A stretch of DNA of 64,000 nt, from contig JAFSDP010000005.1 in assembly GCA_017436185.1 (NCBI GenBank), positions 1 to 64,000 on the forward strand. Direction: 5' to 3'. The notes beneath the pieces were generated by a model, which was not told the DNA's origin, did not search any database, and worked only from the letters and a program-made list of their open reading frames with translations. Positions 37,941-46,818 of the stretch are shown here, piece after piece. Within the stretch, counting starts at the first letter, position 1, and each line of letters begins with the position of its first letter. A program made the position numbers and the translations under genes. The stretch comes from Alistipes sp. (GTDB taxonomy: Bacteria; Bacteroidota; Bacteroidia; Bacteroidales; Rikenellaceae).

Positions 37941-38738
37941 ATGTCACTCGCAATGCCCGAAGATTTTCGCAAAAAGAGCTCGCAGGCGATCCATATCGTC
38001 GCCCTGCCCCTCTCGTTTTTGGTCTTTATGCTCATCTACCGCCCCTTCTCCATCGAGGAGCAGTTGCAGTTGGGTCGCTTCTCGTTTGGCGTGAATCTTA
38101 CGCTGGTGAGTTGCATCCTGCTCGGCACGACGGCACTGATGCGGGGGCTGTTCTACCTGTTGCGTCGTCGCATCGATCGGCTCACCTATTATTTCTGGTG
38201 CCTGCTCGAAATCTCGGTCGGTGCCCTCTTTGTGGCCCTCTACGTCTGGCTGATGAGCCGCCGAGTGGATCCCTACTTTTTGGTGGTGGCTCGGGCCTAT
38301 GGGTGGATCTTTCCGGTGCTGATTTTCCCCTACACCATCATCACGCTGGCCCTCTACCTGAACCACGCCGTGCGTCGGGGAGGCGAGCCGAGCGAGGGGG
38401 AGAAGATGCGTTTTTACGACGACCGTAACAACCTGAAGTTGGTCGTTTCGGTGGCCGATGTGCTGGCCATTTCGGCCGAGGAGAACTACATCAAGGTGCA
38501 CTACCTGGCCGAAGGAAAGTTGAAGAGTTACTTAGTGCGCTCGTCGATGAAATCGATAGAGGATGTCTGCCTGCAAAAGGGGTTGGTGCGTTGCCACCGC
38601 TCGCACTTCCTCAACCCCACCCACATCAAGACCTTGCGCAAGGAGCGGGAGCGGATGATTGTGGCCGAAATGAAGGTCGAGGGGGTCGAAATCCCCGTTA
38701 CGAAACGCTACTACAACGACCTGGTCGAGCGACTGTAA
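37941..38738 (+). CDS. Membrane-bound LytTR-domain transcription regulator
   Basis: Four predicted membrane helices (about residues 20-40, 50-70, 85-107 and 118-140) carry a C-terminal LytTR DNA-binding domain (about 165-262; EENYIKVHY and VRCHRSHFLN are its signatures). There is no receiver domain, so it is not a classical two-component regulator; it may sense a membrane or envelope signal directly. Three direct repeats in front of its own promoter suggest self-regulation. Length 265. Target genes unknown. Confidence 0.87.
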   Translation: MSLAMPEDFRKKSSQAIHIVALPLSFLVFMLIYRPFSIEEQLQLGRFSFGVNLTLVSCILLGTTALMRGLFYLLRRRIDRLTYYFWCLLEISVGALFVALYVWLMSRRVDPYFLVVARAYGWIFPVLIFPYTIITLALYLNHAVRRGGEPSEGEKMRFYDDRNNLKLVVSVADVLAISAEENYIKVHYLAEGKLKSYLVRSSMKSIEDVCLQKGLVRCHRSHFLNPTHIKTLRKERERMIVAEMKVEGVEIPVTKRYYNDLVERL

Positions 38739-38741
38739 AAG

Positions 38742-38774
38742 AAAAAGGGTGTCCCAAACGGACACCCTTTTTTG
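38742..38774. terminator. Bidirectional terminator (LytTR gene / nitroreductase)
   Basis: GGGTGTCC and GGACACCC around CAAAC, flanked by A5 and T6, serve both convergent genes. The same stem-loop recurs at 55253-55273. Confidence 0.9.
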
Positions 38775-38779
38775 TTGGT

Positions 38780-39307
38780 TTAGAGGCGGTGGATATGGGC
38801 CTCGCGATCCCATTCGGGCAGCGGGGCGGGTGTGAAGGTGGTGTAGCCGATGGCGATGGCACACAGCACCTTATACCCCTCGGGAATGGGTAAAAACTCC
38901 CGCAGGAACTCGTCGGCCTTCTTCCCTTCGGGTTCCTCCTTCAGACAGGGGCTGCCATCGACGTGGACCCAGCACGAGCCCAGCCCCTCATCGACACAGG
39001 CCAACTGCAACGTGGTGGCCGAGATGGCGGCATTGATTTGCCACTTGTCGGTCACCGTATCGTCGCCCATCACCAGGATGGCCAGCGGGGCACTCTTCAT
39101 AAACGACGAGCCGTAGTCGCGCATCAGGGCCATCTTCTCGATCAACTCGGGTTGGTCGATGACCATCAGGTGGGTCGAATGGGAATTGCGTGACGAGGGG
39201 GCCGAAAGGGTCACCTCCAACAGGCGATCAACCACCTCGCGGGGGATGGGCTGCGCCTCGTATTTGCGGATCGAACGCCGCTTGTTCATCAACTCTTTGA
39301 ATTCCAT
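38780..39307 (-). CDS. Nitroreductase family flavoprotein
   Basis: FMN enzyme of the nitroreductase superfamily reducing quinones, nitro compounds or similar with NAD(P)H. RRSIRKYE near the start binds FMN phosphate, SAPSSRNSH is the second FMN motif, and AIGYTT marks the C-terminal part. Short (175 residues), with the compact form common in Bacteroidales. The physiological substrate cannot be told from sequence. Confidence 0.9.
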   Translation of the reverse strand: MEFKELMNKRRSIRKYEAQPIPREVVDRLLEVTLSAPSSRNSHSTHLMVIDQPELIEKMALMRDYGSSFMKSAPLAILVMGDDTVTDKWQINAAISATTLQLACVDEGLGSCWVHVDGSPCLKEEPEGKKADEFLREFLPIPEGYKVLCAIAIGYTTFTPAPLPEWDREAHIHRL

Positions 39308-39371
39308 ATATTTTCGTGATTATTCGTGAATATTTCGTGCTATTTGCGTGGAGTTCTAATCGGCCGTTTCG

Positions 39372-40100
39372 CTAAAATACCTCTTGCAAGATGCGTACCG
39401 ACTGCACGGCATTGATGCTGTCGAGGTGGTAGCCAAAGTAGTTGAGCATCGCTTCGAGGTAGGCCACTCGTTGCATTCGATTCAGGGGCAGCGTCTGTAA
39501 CTCGGTGGCCGAAATCGAGAGCAGTTGTTCCATCAGCGAGGCCTCCTCGGGGGCAATAAAGAGCGAGTGGAGTGGCCGAATGGGGCAATACTCGCCCTCC
39601 TTGATGTCGAAATAGCACCCCGGAAGGTAGTCGCCCGAGGGGTAGAAGCCCAACAGGCGGCTCAGGTGGGTCAGAAACCAAAGGTGGAAGTTGGCCACCC
39701 CTGCCTCCATTGTGTCGAGTGCCTCGACCGACCGCCACACAAAGTCGAAGAGGGGCTCGTTCTGCTCCGACTCCTTGACCAGACGGTAGATCACCTCGGC
39801 CATAAACATCGCCATCGTCGATTTGCGCACATCGAAGGGGATGCCCCGCAGCAGAAAACCGCTGCGCACCTCCTTGAAGCGGTGCATCTGGGTCGATTGC
39901 GCCGGCTCCAACCCCTCGAACTCGACGGGAAAGACGGGCTGAAAGAGGGCCAACTTCGACCCCTTGCCCGAGCTGCTGCGCACCCCCTGCACCATATAGC
40001 TCCGCCTGCCGCCGACATCGGTCAGCAGTTGCACGACCATTCCTCGGTCGCCATATTTGAGCGTGTGAAGTACAATTCCACGCCCTTTGTAGCTCTTCAC
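39372..40100 (-). CDS. recO: DNA repair protein RecO
   Basis: Loads RecA at gaps together with RecF and RecR. An N-terminal OB-fold (YKGRGIVLHTLKYGD, typical opening) is followed by a helical part. The four-Cys zinc motif of many RecO proteins is reduced: only the Cys of LPGCYFD and YCPIRP remain. The start is a GTG at 40100; no better ATG lies upstream. Length 242. Head to head with xerD. Confidence 0.92.
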   Translation of the reverse strand: MKSYKGRGIVLHTLKYGDRGMVVQLLTDVGGRRSYMVQGVRSSSGKGSKLALFQPVFPVEFEGLEPAQSTQMHRFKEVRSGFLLRGIPFDVRKSTMAMFMAEVIYRLVKESEQNEPLFDFVWRSVEALDTMEAGVANFHLWFLTHLSRLLGFYPSGDYLPGCYFDIKEGEYCPIRPLHSLFIAPEEASLMEQLLSISATELQTLPLNRMQRVAYLEAMLNYFGYHLDSINAVQSVRILQEVF

Positions 40101-40111
40101 GGTGGCGGATG

Positions 40112-40143
40112 TTTGGTATTATTATGTAAAATTGATACCTTTG
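40112..40143 (+). promoter_or_regulatory. Consensus promoter TTTG-N20-TACCTTTG of xerD
   Basis: TTTG at 40112-40115, a 20-base spacer and TACCTTTG at 40136-40143; the ATG of xerD follows 36 bases later. Its position rules out the longer upstream start at 40102. Confidence 0.8.
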
Positions 40144-40179
40144 CAGGAGACAAATTTACACAAAAGTTTAGATATTTCG

Positions 40180-41076
40180 ATGGCTCAGCACCTGAAAAAG
40201 TGGGAGACGGCGGCTCGGCGCTACCGCACCTACATCAAAGTGGAAAAACGACTCGCGGAGAATACCGTCGAGAGCTATATGCGTGACCTGGCGCAGTTGG
40301 CCCACTTCATCCTTCACGGATGGGATGTGCCGCCCCAGCAGGTGGAGCGCGAAATGATTGAGCGTTACCTCGATTGGCTCTACGACGAGGGGCGTGAGAA
40401 GAGCTCGCAGGCCCGCCAGTTGAGCGGCATCCGCAACTTCTTCAACTACCTGCTCCTCAACGACGAGATTGATGCCTCGCCTGCCGAACTGATCTCGACT
40501 CCCAAGCCTGCCCGACGGCTGCCCGATGTGCTTACGACCGAGGAAATCGACCGCATTCTGGCCGCCATCGACACCTCGACCCCGAAGGGCATCCGCGATG
40601 TGGCGATGTTGGAGTTGCTCTATTCGTGCGGGTTGCGTGTCTCGGAGTTGGTGTCGTTACGCCTCGGCGACCTCTTCTTTGGTGAGGGTTACATTCGGGT
40701 TGTGGGCAAGGGCGACAAACAGCGTCTGGTCCCCATCAGCGATGTGGCTCGTGAGCGGGTGATGCGCTATCTCGACGAGCGACAGCCTGCCCGTACGAGC
40801 GAGGAGGTTTTGTTCCTCAACAACCGAGGTAAGGGGCTGACCCGAGTGATGATCTTCACGATTTTGAAGGAGGCGGCCCGTCGTGCCGAGATCGAGAAGC
40901 GCATCTCGCCCCACACCCTGCGCCACAGCTTCGCCACCCACCTTTTGGAGGGGGGTGCGGGCATCCGTCAGGTGCAGGAGTTGTTGGGTCACGAAAATAT
41001 CCTCACCACCGAAATCTATACCCACCTCGACAGCGAACACCTCCGCACGACAGTCGAGGAGCATTTACCTTTGTAA
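40180..41076 (+). CDS. xerD: Tyrosine recombinase XerD-like
   Basis: Site-specific recombinase that resolves chromosome dimers at dif. The catalytic set is complete: Arg153, Lys177, His245, Arg248, His271 and Tyr280, with a core-binding N-terminal domain at about 10-95. From ATG 40180 the protein has 298 residues, the normal Xer length. Whether it works with a second Xer partner is not shown here. Its 3' end overlaps the convergent hypothetical gene by 12 bases. Confidence 0.92.
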   Translation: MAQHLKKWETAARRYRTYIKVEKRLAENTVESYMRDLAQLAHFILHGWDVPPQQVEREMIERYLDWLYDEGREKSSQARQLSGIRNFFNYLLLNDEIDASPAELISTPKPARRLPDVLTTEEIDRILAAIDTSTPKGIRDVAMLELLYSCGLRVSELVSLRLGDLFFGEGYIRVVGKGDKQRLVPISDVARERVMRYLDERQPARTSEEVLFLNNRGKGLTRVMIFTILKEAARRAEIEKRISPHTLRHSFATHLLEGGAGIRQVQELLGHENILTTEIYTHLDSEHLRTTVEEHLPL

Positions 41077-41457
41077 GGGAAAAGATAAGGTGCGGGCATC
41101 CAAATAGGCGGCAGGGCCGATGCCCCACAGCGAGGCTTGGCCGTTGGTTACCACCCAGTGGCGGCCAATCGTAAGGTAACGATTATCAACCAGATAAACG
41201 GCAGGCGACGAGCTTTTGAGTTGCACCACAATGCGTTGCGGAAGGACGATTTTTTCGGGCAGAGGGCGTCGTTTTGTTTCCCGGTGCAGCGGCTCGCTCC
41301 ACCGCAACGGCTGAAGGGCCGAGTCGGGCAGTTGCAACCTCTCCAGACGTATCTTTTCGACAAACGACGAGCCCGAAAGGGTGTCGCCCGACCCCTCCTG
41401 CCCTCGGGAAACACCCCACCACAAAAGACCCAACATCACCAAAACAGCCCGTTTCAT
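41065..41457 (-). CDS. Hypothetical secreted protein
   Basis: Not recognised. It has 130 residues with a likely signal peptide (MKRAVLVMLGLLWWGVSRGQ), no Cys, and a C-terminal part rich in beta-forming residues. The last four codons overlap the xerD 3' end. No conserved motif seen; composition and start fit a real gene. Confidence 0.6.
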   Translation of the reverse strand: MKRAVLVMLGLLWWGVSRGQEGSGDTLSGSSFVEKIRLERLQLPDSALQPLRWSEPLHRETKRRPLPEKIVLPQRIVVQLKSSSPAVYLVDNRYLTIGRHWVVTNGQASLWGIGPAAYLDARTLSFPLQR

Positions 41458-41588
41458 ACCCTGAAACGGCGCAACCTCCGTGCCACATTTCGACCATAAT
41501 AAATAGGTATTTTAGCTTATTGCACGGCCCATTTGTTTTTCCGACCTTTGTCTTTGATTTTGAAGCAATATCAAAAAGCAAAAACAAT

Positions 41589-42641
41589 ATGAAGAAACTT
41601 TTACTTTTAGTGTGTCTGGTCGGCGCCATCGGCGTGAATGCCCAGACGATGACCGCTGAAGAGCAAGAGGCTCGCATTCAGCAGCTTACCGAGGAGGTAA
41701 ACACCCTCAAAAAGAAGGGTACCACGTGGGATAAAATCACCAAGGCGCTGCCCAAAATTTCGGGTTATGTGATGGGTCGCTACACCTACAACGGCGACGA
41801 ATCGACCTTCCGTCTGCGCCGTGTGCGTATCTCGCTGGCCGGCGACATCACCCCCAAGCTCGACTATAAGTTCCAGGCCGAGCTCTCGAGCTTCAAGCTT
41901 CTCGATGCCTATTTTAATTACAAGCCCTTCGATGAGCTGAAGATCAAGGCGGGTCAGTTCAAGGTCCCCTTCACCATCGAGAATACCGACTACACCCCCA
42001 CCAAGATGATTATGATGGACCACCCGATGGTCTTGGATCGCCTGGTAGGTTCGTCGGAGAAGATTGGCGAGACGACCCTCAAATCGACCGGTCGTGAGCT
42101 GGGTATCGACCTGCACGGTACGCTCTTCGACGGGGTGCTGAACTACGACGTGGCCATCTTCAACGGTGCCGGTCTGAACACCACCGACAACAACAAGTCG
42201 AAGGATGTGGTGGCTCGCCTCAAGCTGACCCCCGTCAAGGGTCTGACCCTCTCGGGTTCGTACTACTGGGGTGAGTATGGCAAGGAGTTCTACGCTCGTG
42301 AGCGTTTCTCGGTGGGTGGTGTCTATGATTGCACCTCTTTCGTAGTACGTGCCGAGTATGTAGGCGGTGTGACGGGCTTCGAGAGCGGCGAGATCGACTC
42401 GGAGGGTTGGTATGCCCTGGCCGGTTGGCGCTTCAAGGAGGGTAAGTGGGTGGTAGCTGCCCGCTACGACACCTTCACCGAGAATACCGATATGCGTTCG
42501 GCTACCGAGCAGACCAACTACACGCTGGGTCTGGCGTGGAAGCCCCTGAAGTTTCTGCGCCTGCAGGCCAACTACGTACACGAGGATATGGCTGTAGGCC
42601 ACCGCAACGTGGGTATGATGCAGGTAACCGCTTCGTTCTAA
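41589..42641 (+). CDS. Phosphate-selective porin O/P family outer-membrane protein
   Basis: Signal peptide (1-19, cleavage after NAQ), a short coiled coil (about 22-45, EEQEARIQQLTEEV), then a beta-barrel of the OprP/OprO family ending in Phe (VTASF). 350 residues. Such barrels pass phosphate, pyrophosphate or other anions. The start at 41589 is chosen because the signal peptide begins there. Thirty bases ahead of the YeiH-type transporter, so the pair may handle the same anion (inference). Confidence 0.88.
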   Translation: MKKLLLLVCLVGAIGVNAQTMTAEEQEARIQQLTEEVNTLKKKGTTWDKITKALPKISGYVMGRYTYNGDESTFRLRRVRISLAGDITPKLDYKFQAELSSFKLLDAYFNYKPFDELKIKAGQFKVPFTIENTDYTPTKMIMMDHPMVLDRLVGSSEKIGETTLKSTGRELGIDLHGTLFDGVLNYDVAIFNGAGLNTTDNNKSKDVVARLKLTPVKGLTLSGSYYWGEYGKEFYARERFSVGGVYDCTSFVVRAEYVGGVTGFESGEIDSEGWYALAGWRFKEGKWVVAARYDTFTENTDMRSATEQTNYTLGLAWKPLKFLRLQANYVHEDMAVGHRNVGMMQVTASF

Positions 42642-42671
42642 TCGACAAGAAAAAAGTAAATCAATACGACT

Positions 42672-43970
42672 ATGAAAAAATTTTGGGAAAAACTCCTCGT
42701 TGAGGATTGGGTGGTAGTGATGCTGTCGGTGCCTCTGCTGCTGCTGTGTGCGCTGGGTCAGTACCTGCCCACGATTTCGATTCCTTCGAATATGTTGGAG
42801 GCCGGTGCCTGGGGCAAAATCGCTATGCTTTTTGTCATCGCCATCGTTACCCTCTTTGCCGGTAACAAACTCTTGAGCCGCCCGATGAAGGGTATGCTCC
42901 TCTCGTTCATTGTGGTCTTTGCCATCGCCGCCCTGGCTATGTGGATTGGCTCGAACAAGTACATCAAGAGTGAGCTGGGCCTTGAGCCGGTATTCTTCTC
43001 GGTGATCTTCGGTCTGATTATCCGCAACGCCTTCCACATTCCCGAGTGGCTGAAGCCCGCCATCCAGAGCGAGTTCTACATCAAGGTGGGTGTGGTTTGC
43101 CTCGGTGCCACGATTATGATCAGCGACGTGCTGAAGTCGGGTGCTGCCGGTCTGATGCAGGCCTGCATCATCGTCACCATCGTTTGGTTCTTCGCCTACA
43201 TCGTTTCGCGTAAGCTCTTCAAGGTAGAGCGTGCTACGGCAATGACCCTCTCGAGTGGTGTGACCATCTGCGGTGTTTCGGCTTGTATCACGGCTGCCGG
43301 TGTGGCAGGTACGGACAAGAAGAGCCTGTCGTACATCGTTTCGGTGGTGCTTATCGTGGTTGTTCCGATGATCTACCTGATGCCTTGGTTGGCTAATCAG
43401 ATTGTTCCGCTGCTCACGTCGAATCCCGAGGTGCAGCAGGAGATTATGGGTGCTTGGATTGGTGGTACGATCGATACGACGAGTGGTGTTGCCGCCTCGT
43501 CGGAGATGGCCGGTGAGTTGGCCAACAGCACCGCTATTGTGGTTAAGGCTACGCAGAACGTACTGATCGGCGTCGTTGCCTTCTTCATCGCCTTGTACCT
43601 CTCGACGAAGGGTGAGGGTGGTAAGTCGCAGCGTCCGTCGCTCAAGATCGTTTGGGATAAGTTCCCCAAGTTCATCCTCGCCTTTGTAGTGGCTTCGCTC
43701 GTCTTCTCGCTCCTCAAGGAGGCCGACCTGCTCACCCTGAATGCCAAGGGTAAGCTCATCGAGACGTCGCTGGCCAAGACGATGTCCACGCTCTTCTTCT
43801 CGCTGGCCTTCGTCTGCATTGGTCTGGATACCCGCCTGAAGGATATTGTCTCGAAGGAGAATCGCTCGACGCTCTACGCCTTCCTGACGGCTCAGGCCTT
43901 CAATATCGTTGCGACGTTCCTCGTAGCGTGGTTAATGTTCGGTGTTGTGAAGCAGCAGCTGTGGATGTAA
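42672..43970 (+). CDS. YeiH/UPF0324 family putative sulfate exporter
   Basis: Multi-spanning inner-membrane protein with about ten hydrophobic segments in 432 residues, recognised as the YeiH/Cons_hypoth698 family by RNAFHIPEWLKP, GVTICGVSACITAA and GGTIDTTSGV. The family is annotated as sulfate export, mostly from genome context; direct evidence is thin. Follows the porin gene in what looks like one operon and ends at a strong terminator. Confidence 0.86.
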   Translation: MKKFWEKLLVEDWVVVMLSVPLLLLCALGQYLPTISIPSNMLEAGAWGKIAMLFVIAIVTLFAGNKLLSRPMKGMLLSFIVVFAIAALAMWIGSNKYIKSELGLEPVFFSVIFGLIIRNAFHIPEWLKPAIQSEFYIKVGVVCLGATIMISDVLKSGAAGLMQACIIVTIVWFFAYIVSRKLFKVERATAMTLSSGVTICGVSACITAAGVAGTDKKSLSYIVSVVLIVVVPMIYLMPWLANQIVPLLTSNPEVQQEIMGAWIGGTIDTTSGVAASSEMAGELANSTAIVVKATQNVLIGVVAFFIALYLSTKGEGGKSQRPSLKIVWDKFPKFILAFVVASLVFSLLKEADLLTLNAKGKLIETSLAKTMSTLFFSLAFVCIGLDTRLKDIVSKENRSTLYAFLTAQAFNIVATFLVAWLMFGVVKQQLWM

Positions 43971-43990
43971 TCCCCGCTGTGTAGCAACGA

Positions 43991-44029
43991 AAAGGTGACC
44001 CGTCAGTGGCGGGTCACCTTTTTTTTGGG
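43991..44029 (+). terminator. Terminator after the YeiH-type transporter
   Basis: AAGGTGACCCG and CGGGTCACCTT form an 11-bp stem around TCAGTGG, followed by eight T. Confidence 0.93.
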
Positions 44030-44063
44030 GATTTGTAGGCGGCATCTTCTCCTCCTCTTTGCC

Positions 44064-44096
44064 GAGCCATTCGGTCACATACGACCGAGTATGCTC
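44064..44096. other. Unexplained hairpin between two terminators
   Basis: GAGC and TCGGTC pair with GACCGA and GCTC, leaving a small bulge and the loop ACATAC. It sits in about 85 bases with no gene. I recall similar sequences from other Bacteroidales gaps but cannot verify this. Confidence 0.35.
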
Positions 44097-44116
44097 GCTC
44101 GTGTCTCGACTGTAGA

Positions 44117-44155
44117 AAAAAGAAATCCACCTCTGTGGGAAGGTGGATTTCTTGG
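44117..44155 (-). terminator. Terminator after the M3 peptidase
   Basis: AGAAATCCACCT and AGGTGGATTTCT (12 bp) around an 8-base loop, with T6 on the minus strand; the stop codon is at 44161. Confidence 0.9.
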
Positions 44156-44160
44156 TTTGT

Positions 44161-46263
44161 TTACAGCCCTCGGTTTTTCAGCATGGCGTCAATCTTGGGG
44201 GCACGGCCTCGGAAGTTCTGATACATCGTCATACCGTCGTCGATGCCGCCCGGCGTGAGGACATAGCGGCGGAACTTATCGGCTACCTCCTCGTTGAAGA
44301 TGTCGCCCGTCTCCGTGAAGGCCTCAAAGGCATCGGCATCGAGCACCTCGGCCCACATATAACTATAATAGCCGGCCGTGTAACCACCACCCATCGTGTG
44401 GCTGAAGTTGGTCATACGGTAGCGGGGCAGAATCTGCGAGGGGATGCCACGCTGCTTGAGGGCCTGCTCCTCGAACGTCATCACGTTCAAATCCTCGGGC
44501 ACCTCCGTCAGCACGTGCAGGTCCATATCGCTCAACGAAGCGGCTACATACTCCACCGTAGCGAAGCCCTGGCCGTAGCGGGCGCTCTGCTGCAACTTCT
44601 CGACCAGCTCCAGGGGAATCGTCTCGCCCGTCTGGTAGTGCTTGGCATAGACGTTGAGCACCTCCGGCTCGAAGGCCCAATGCTCGTTGATCTGCGACGG
44701 CAGCTCGACAAAGTCACGCTCGACACCCGCAGCACCGTTGTAGCGCACGTCACGCATAAAGCTGTGGAGGGCGTGGCCGAACTCGTGGAAGAGGGTCTCC
44801 ACATTGTCGATGCTCTGCAAGGCGTAACCCTCGGCATTGGGGGTGGTCATATTGCAGCAGTTCACTACGATGGGAATCACACGCTCCTCGCCCTCGTAAC
44901 GCTGCCCACGGAAGCTCGTGCACCAGGCACCGGCACGCTTCGAGGCACGGGGGAAGGGGTCGCTGTAGAAGATGGCCAGGCGGGTGCCATCCTTGTCCAT
45001 CACCTCGTAGGCCTTGGCCGTCGGCTCGTAGGAGGGAACCTCCGAAGTGATCTCGTTGAAGGTCAGCCCATAGAGCTTGCCTGCCACGTGGAAGATGCCC
45101 TGCATCACGTTGCCAATCTCGAGGTAGGCACGCACCTGCTGCTCATCGACCGAGAATTTGCGCTGCTTGGCCTTGTCGAGGTAGTACATATAGTCCCAAC
45201 CCGCAGGCTCGAAGTTGCCACCCTCGCGGCGAATCTCCTCACGAATGTCCTCCAACTCCTCCTTGGCCTTCTTCACGGCCGGGGTCCACACCTGCATCAG
45301 CAGGTCGTAAACCGCCTCGGGGGTCTTGGCCATACGCTGCTCGAGGGCCATCTGGGCATAGTTCTCGAAGCCCATCAGGCGGGCCTTCTCCAGACGCAGG
45401 CGGACAATCTCGGCCGAGATGGCCTTGTTGTCGTAGTCGTTGTCCTGATTGCCTCGGTTGTAATAGGCCTTATAGACCCGCTCACGCAGTGCACGATTCG
45501 AGCAGTATTGCAGCACGGGGTTGCAACTCGGACGCTGCATATTGAACATCCACTTGCCTGCCTGACCCTGCTCCTCGGCCATCTTGGCGGCAGCGGCGAT
45601 GTTGGCCTCGGGAAGACCTGCCAGCTCGGCCTCATTATCGACCACCACGAAGGTATTGTTGGTCTCGTGCAGCAGGTTCTGCGTGAAGTTAAGTTGCAAC
45701 ATTGCAAGGCGGCTGTTCAGCTCACGCAGGCGAACCTTCTCTTCGTCGTTGAGGTTGGCACCGCTATTGACAAAACGGTCGTAGATGTTTTCCAACACCT
45801 TCTTCTCCTCTGCGCTCAGCTGCTCGGCAGCCTGATTCTCATAGACCTTCTTGACACGCTCGAAGAGGGCCTCGTTGAGGTAGATGTCGTCGCTGTGGGC
45901 CGAGAAGAGGGGCGACAGCTCCTTCTCCAGGGCACGTGTCTCGTCGGTCGAGTTGCTCGACGAGAGGGGGCTGAAGGTGCCACGGGCACGGCTCAACAGG
46001 CGGCCGCTCTGGTCGAGGGCGGCAATGGTGTTGGCGAACGAAGGCTCGTCGGTCGAGGCGATGATGGCCTCAATCTCGGCCTTCTGCTCGGCCATACCCT
46101 GCAACATCGCCTCACGGTAGTCCTCGATGGTAATCTCGGCAAAGGGGGCGATGCCGAAGGGGGTGTCGAACTCCTCCAGCAGCGGATTCTTGCTCTGGTT
46201 TGCACACCCTGCGGCGGCAAGTGCTACGGTGGATAGCAGCATCATTTTCATCGTTTTAATCAT
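44161..46263 (-). CDS. M3 family metallopeptidase lipoprotein (Dcp-like)
   Basis: Zinc peptidase of the thimet oligopeptidase / peptidyl-dipeptidase Dcp group. Zinc site HEFGH with the downstream Glu in RDFVELPSQINEHW. Lipoprotein signal ending ALAAAGC (Cys20). 700 residues, the usual M3 length, with the C-terminal YSYMWAEVLDADAF typical of Dcp. Likely trims short peptides in the periplasm, complementing the S46 and M13 enzymes nearby. Confidence 0.94.
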   Translation of the reverse strand: MIKTMKMMLLSTVALAAAGCANQSKNPLLEEFDTPFGIAPFAEITIEDYREAMLQGMAEQKAEIEAIIASTDEPSFANTIAALDQSGRLLSRARGTFSPLSSSNSTDETRALEKELSPLFSAHSDDIYLNEALFERVKKVYENQAAEQLSAEEKKVLENIYDRFVNSGANLNDEEKVRLRELNSRLAMLQLNFTQNLLHETNNTFVVVDNEAELAGLPEANIAAAAKMAEEQGQAGKWMFNMQRPSCNPVLQYCSNRALRERVYKAYYNRGNQDNDYDNKAISAEIVRLRLEKARLMGFENYAQMALEQRMAKTPEAVYDLLMQVWTPAVKKAKEELEDIREEIRREGGNFEPAGWDYMYYLDKAKQRKFSVDEQQVRAYLEIGNVMQGIFHVAGKLYGLTFNEITSEVPSYEPTAKAYEVMDKDGTRLAIFYSDPFPRASKRAGAWCTSFRGQRYEGEERVIPIVVNCCNMTTPNAEGYALQSIDNVETLFHEFGHALHSFMRDVRYNGAAGVERDFVELPSQINEHWAFEPEVLNVYAKHYQTGETIPLELVEKLQQSARYGQGFATVEYVAASLSDMDLHVLTEVPEDLNVMTFEEQALKQRGIPSQILPRYRMTNFSHTMGGGYTAGYYSYMWAEVLDADAFEAFTETGDIFNEEVADKFRRYVLTPGGIDDGMTMYQNFRGRAPKIDAMLKNRGL

Positions 46264-46302
46264 CGTATTTGGGTTTTTGGTTTCTCTTTGTTTCGGGGGC
46301 GG

Positions 46303-46809
46303 TTACAGCTTGCCTTTGCGGGCCTCCTCCATCAGTGCCCACGGAATGTGGCAGTAGCCGCCGGGGTTCTTCTCGAGGTAATCCTGGTGGTAATACTCGG
46401 CCGCATAGAAGCACTGCACATGCTCCACTTCGACCACCAGCGGCTGATCGTAGCGCTCGGCCACACGGTCATAGACCGCCTGAATGGCGGGCAGCTGCTC
46501 CTCGCGGGTGTAGTAGATGCCCGTGCGGTAGCGGGTCCCCTCGTCGGCACCCTGACGGTTGCGCGAGGTGGGGTCGATGGAGAGAAAGTAGAGCTCCAAC
46601 AATCGCTCCAAGGGGAGTATGTCGGGGTCGTAGAAGACTTGCACCGTCTCGGCGAAGCCTGTTTGGTCGGTATAGACCTCCTCGTAGGTGGGGCAGTTTC
46701 CTTGGCCGTTGGCGTAGCCCACTTGGGTCGTAAGCACCCCCTCGATCTGCTTCAGAAAGTGCTGTGTGCCCCAAAAACAACCCCCGGCCAGATAAATTTC
46801 GTGTTGCAT
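46303..46809 (-). CDS. msrA: Peptide methionine-S-sulfoxide reductase MsrA
   Basis: Repairs methionine-S-sulfoxide in proteins. The nucleophilic Cys is in the GGCFWGTQ motif at residues 9-16; EVYTDQTGFAE and the substrate region are conserved. No msrB domain is fused; length 168. Nine bases separate it from the upstream glutamine synthetase, so the two may share a transcript. Confidence 0.95.
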   Translation of the reverse strand: MQHEIYLAGGCFWGTQHFLKQIEGVLTTQVGYANGQGNCPTYEEVYTDQTGFAETVQVFYDPDILPLERLLELYFLSIDPTSRNRQGADEGTRYRTGIYYTREEQLPAIQAVYDRVAERYDQPLVVEVEHVQCFYAAEYYHQDYLEKNPGGYCHIPWALMEEARKGKL

Positions 46810-46818
46810 AGTTATAGG

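Noticed and set aside
40180..41076. Phage or integrative-element integrase
   Set aside because: Length, motifs and neighbours (recO) fit the housekeeping Xer recombinase; no phage genes, att repeats or tRNA next to it.
43995..44258. 87-codon ORF running from the YeiH terminator into the M3 gene
   Set aside because: It starts inside a terminator, crosses a second one and ends antisense in the M3 gene.
44143..46236. 697-codon plus-strand ORF opposite the M3 peptidase
   Set aside because: The sense strand carries HEFGH and a lipoprotein signal; the antisense product is Leu/Val/His-rich shadow sequence.
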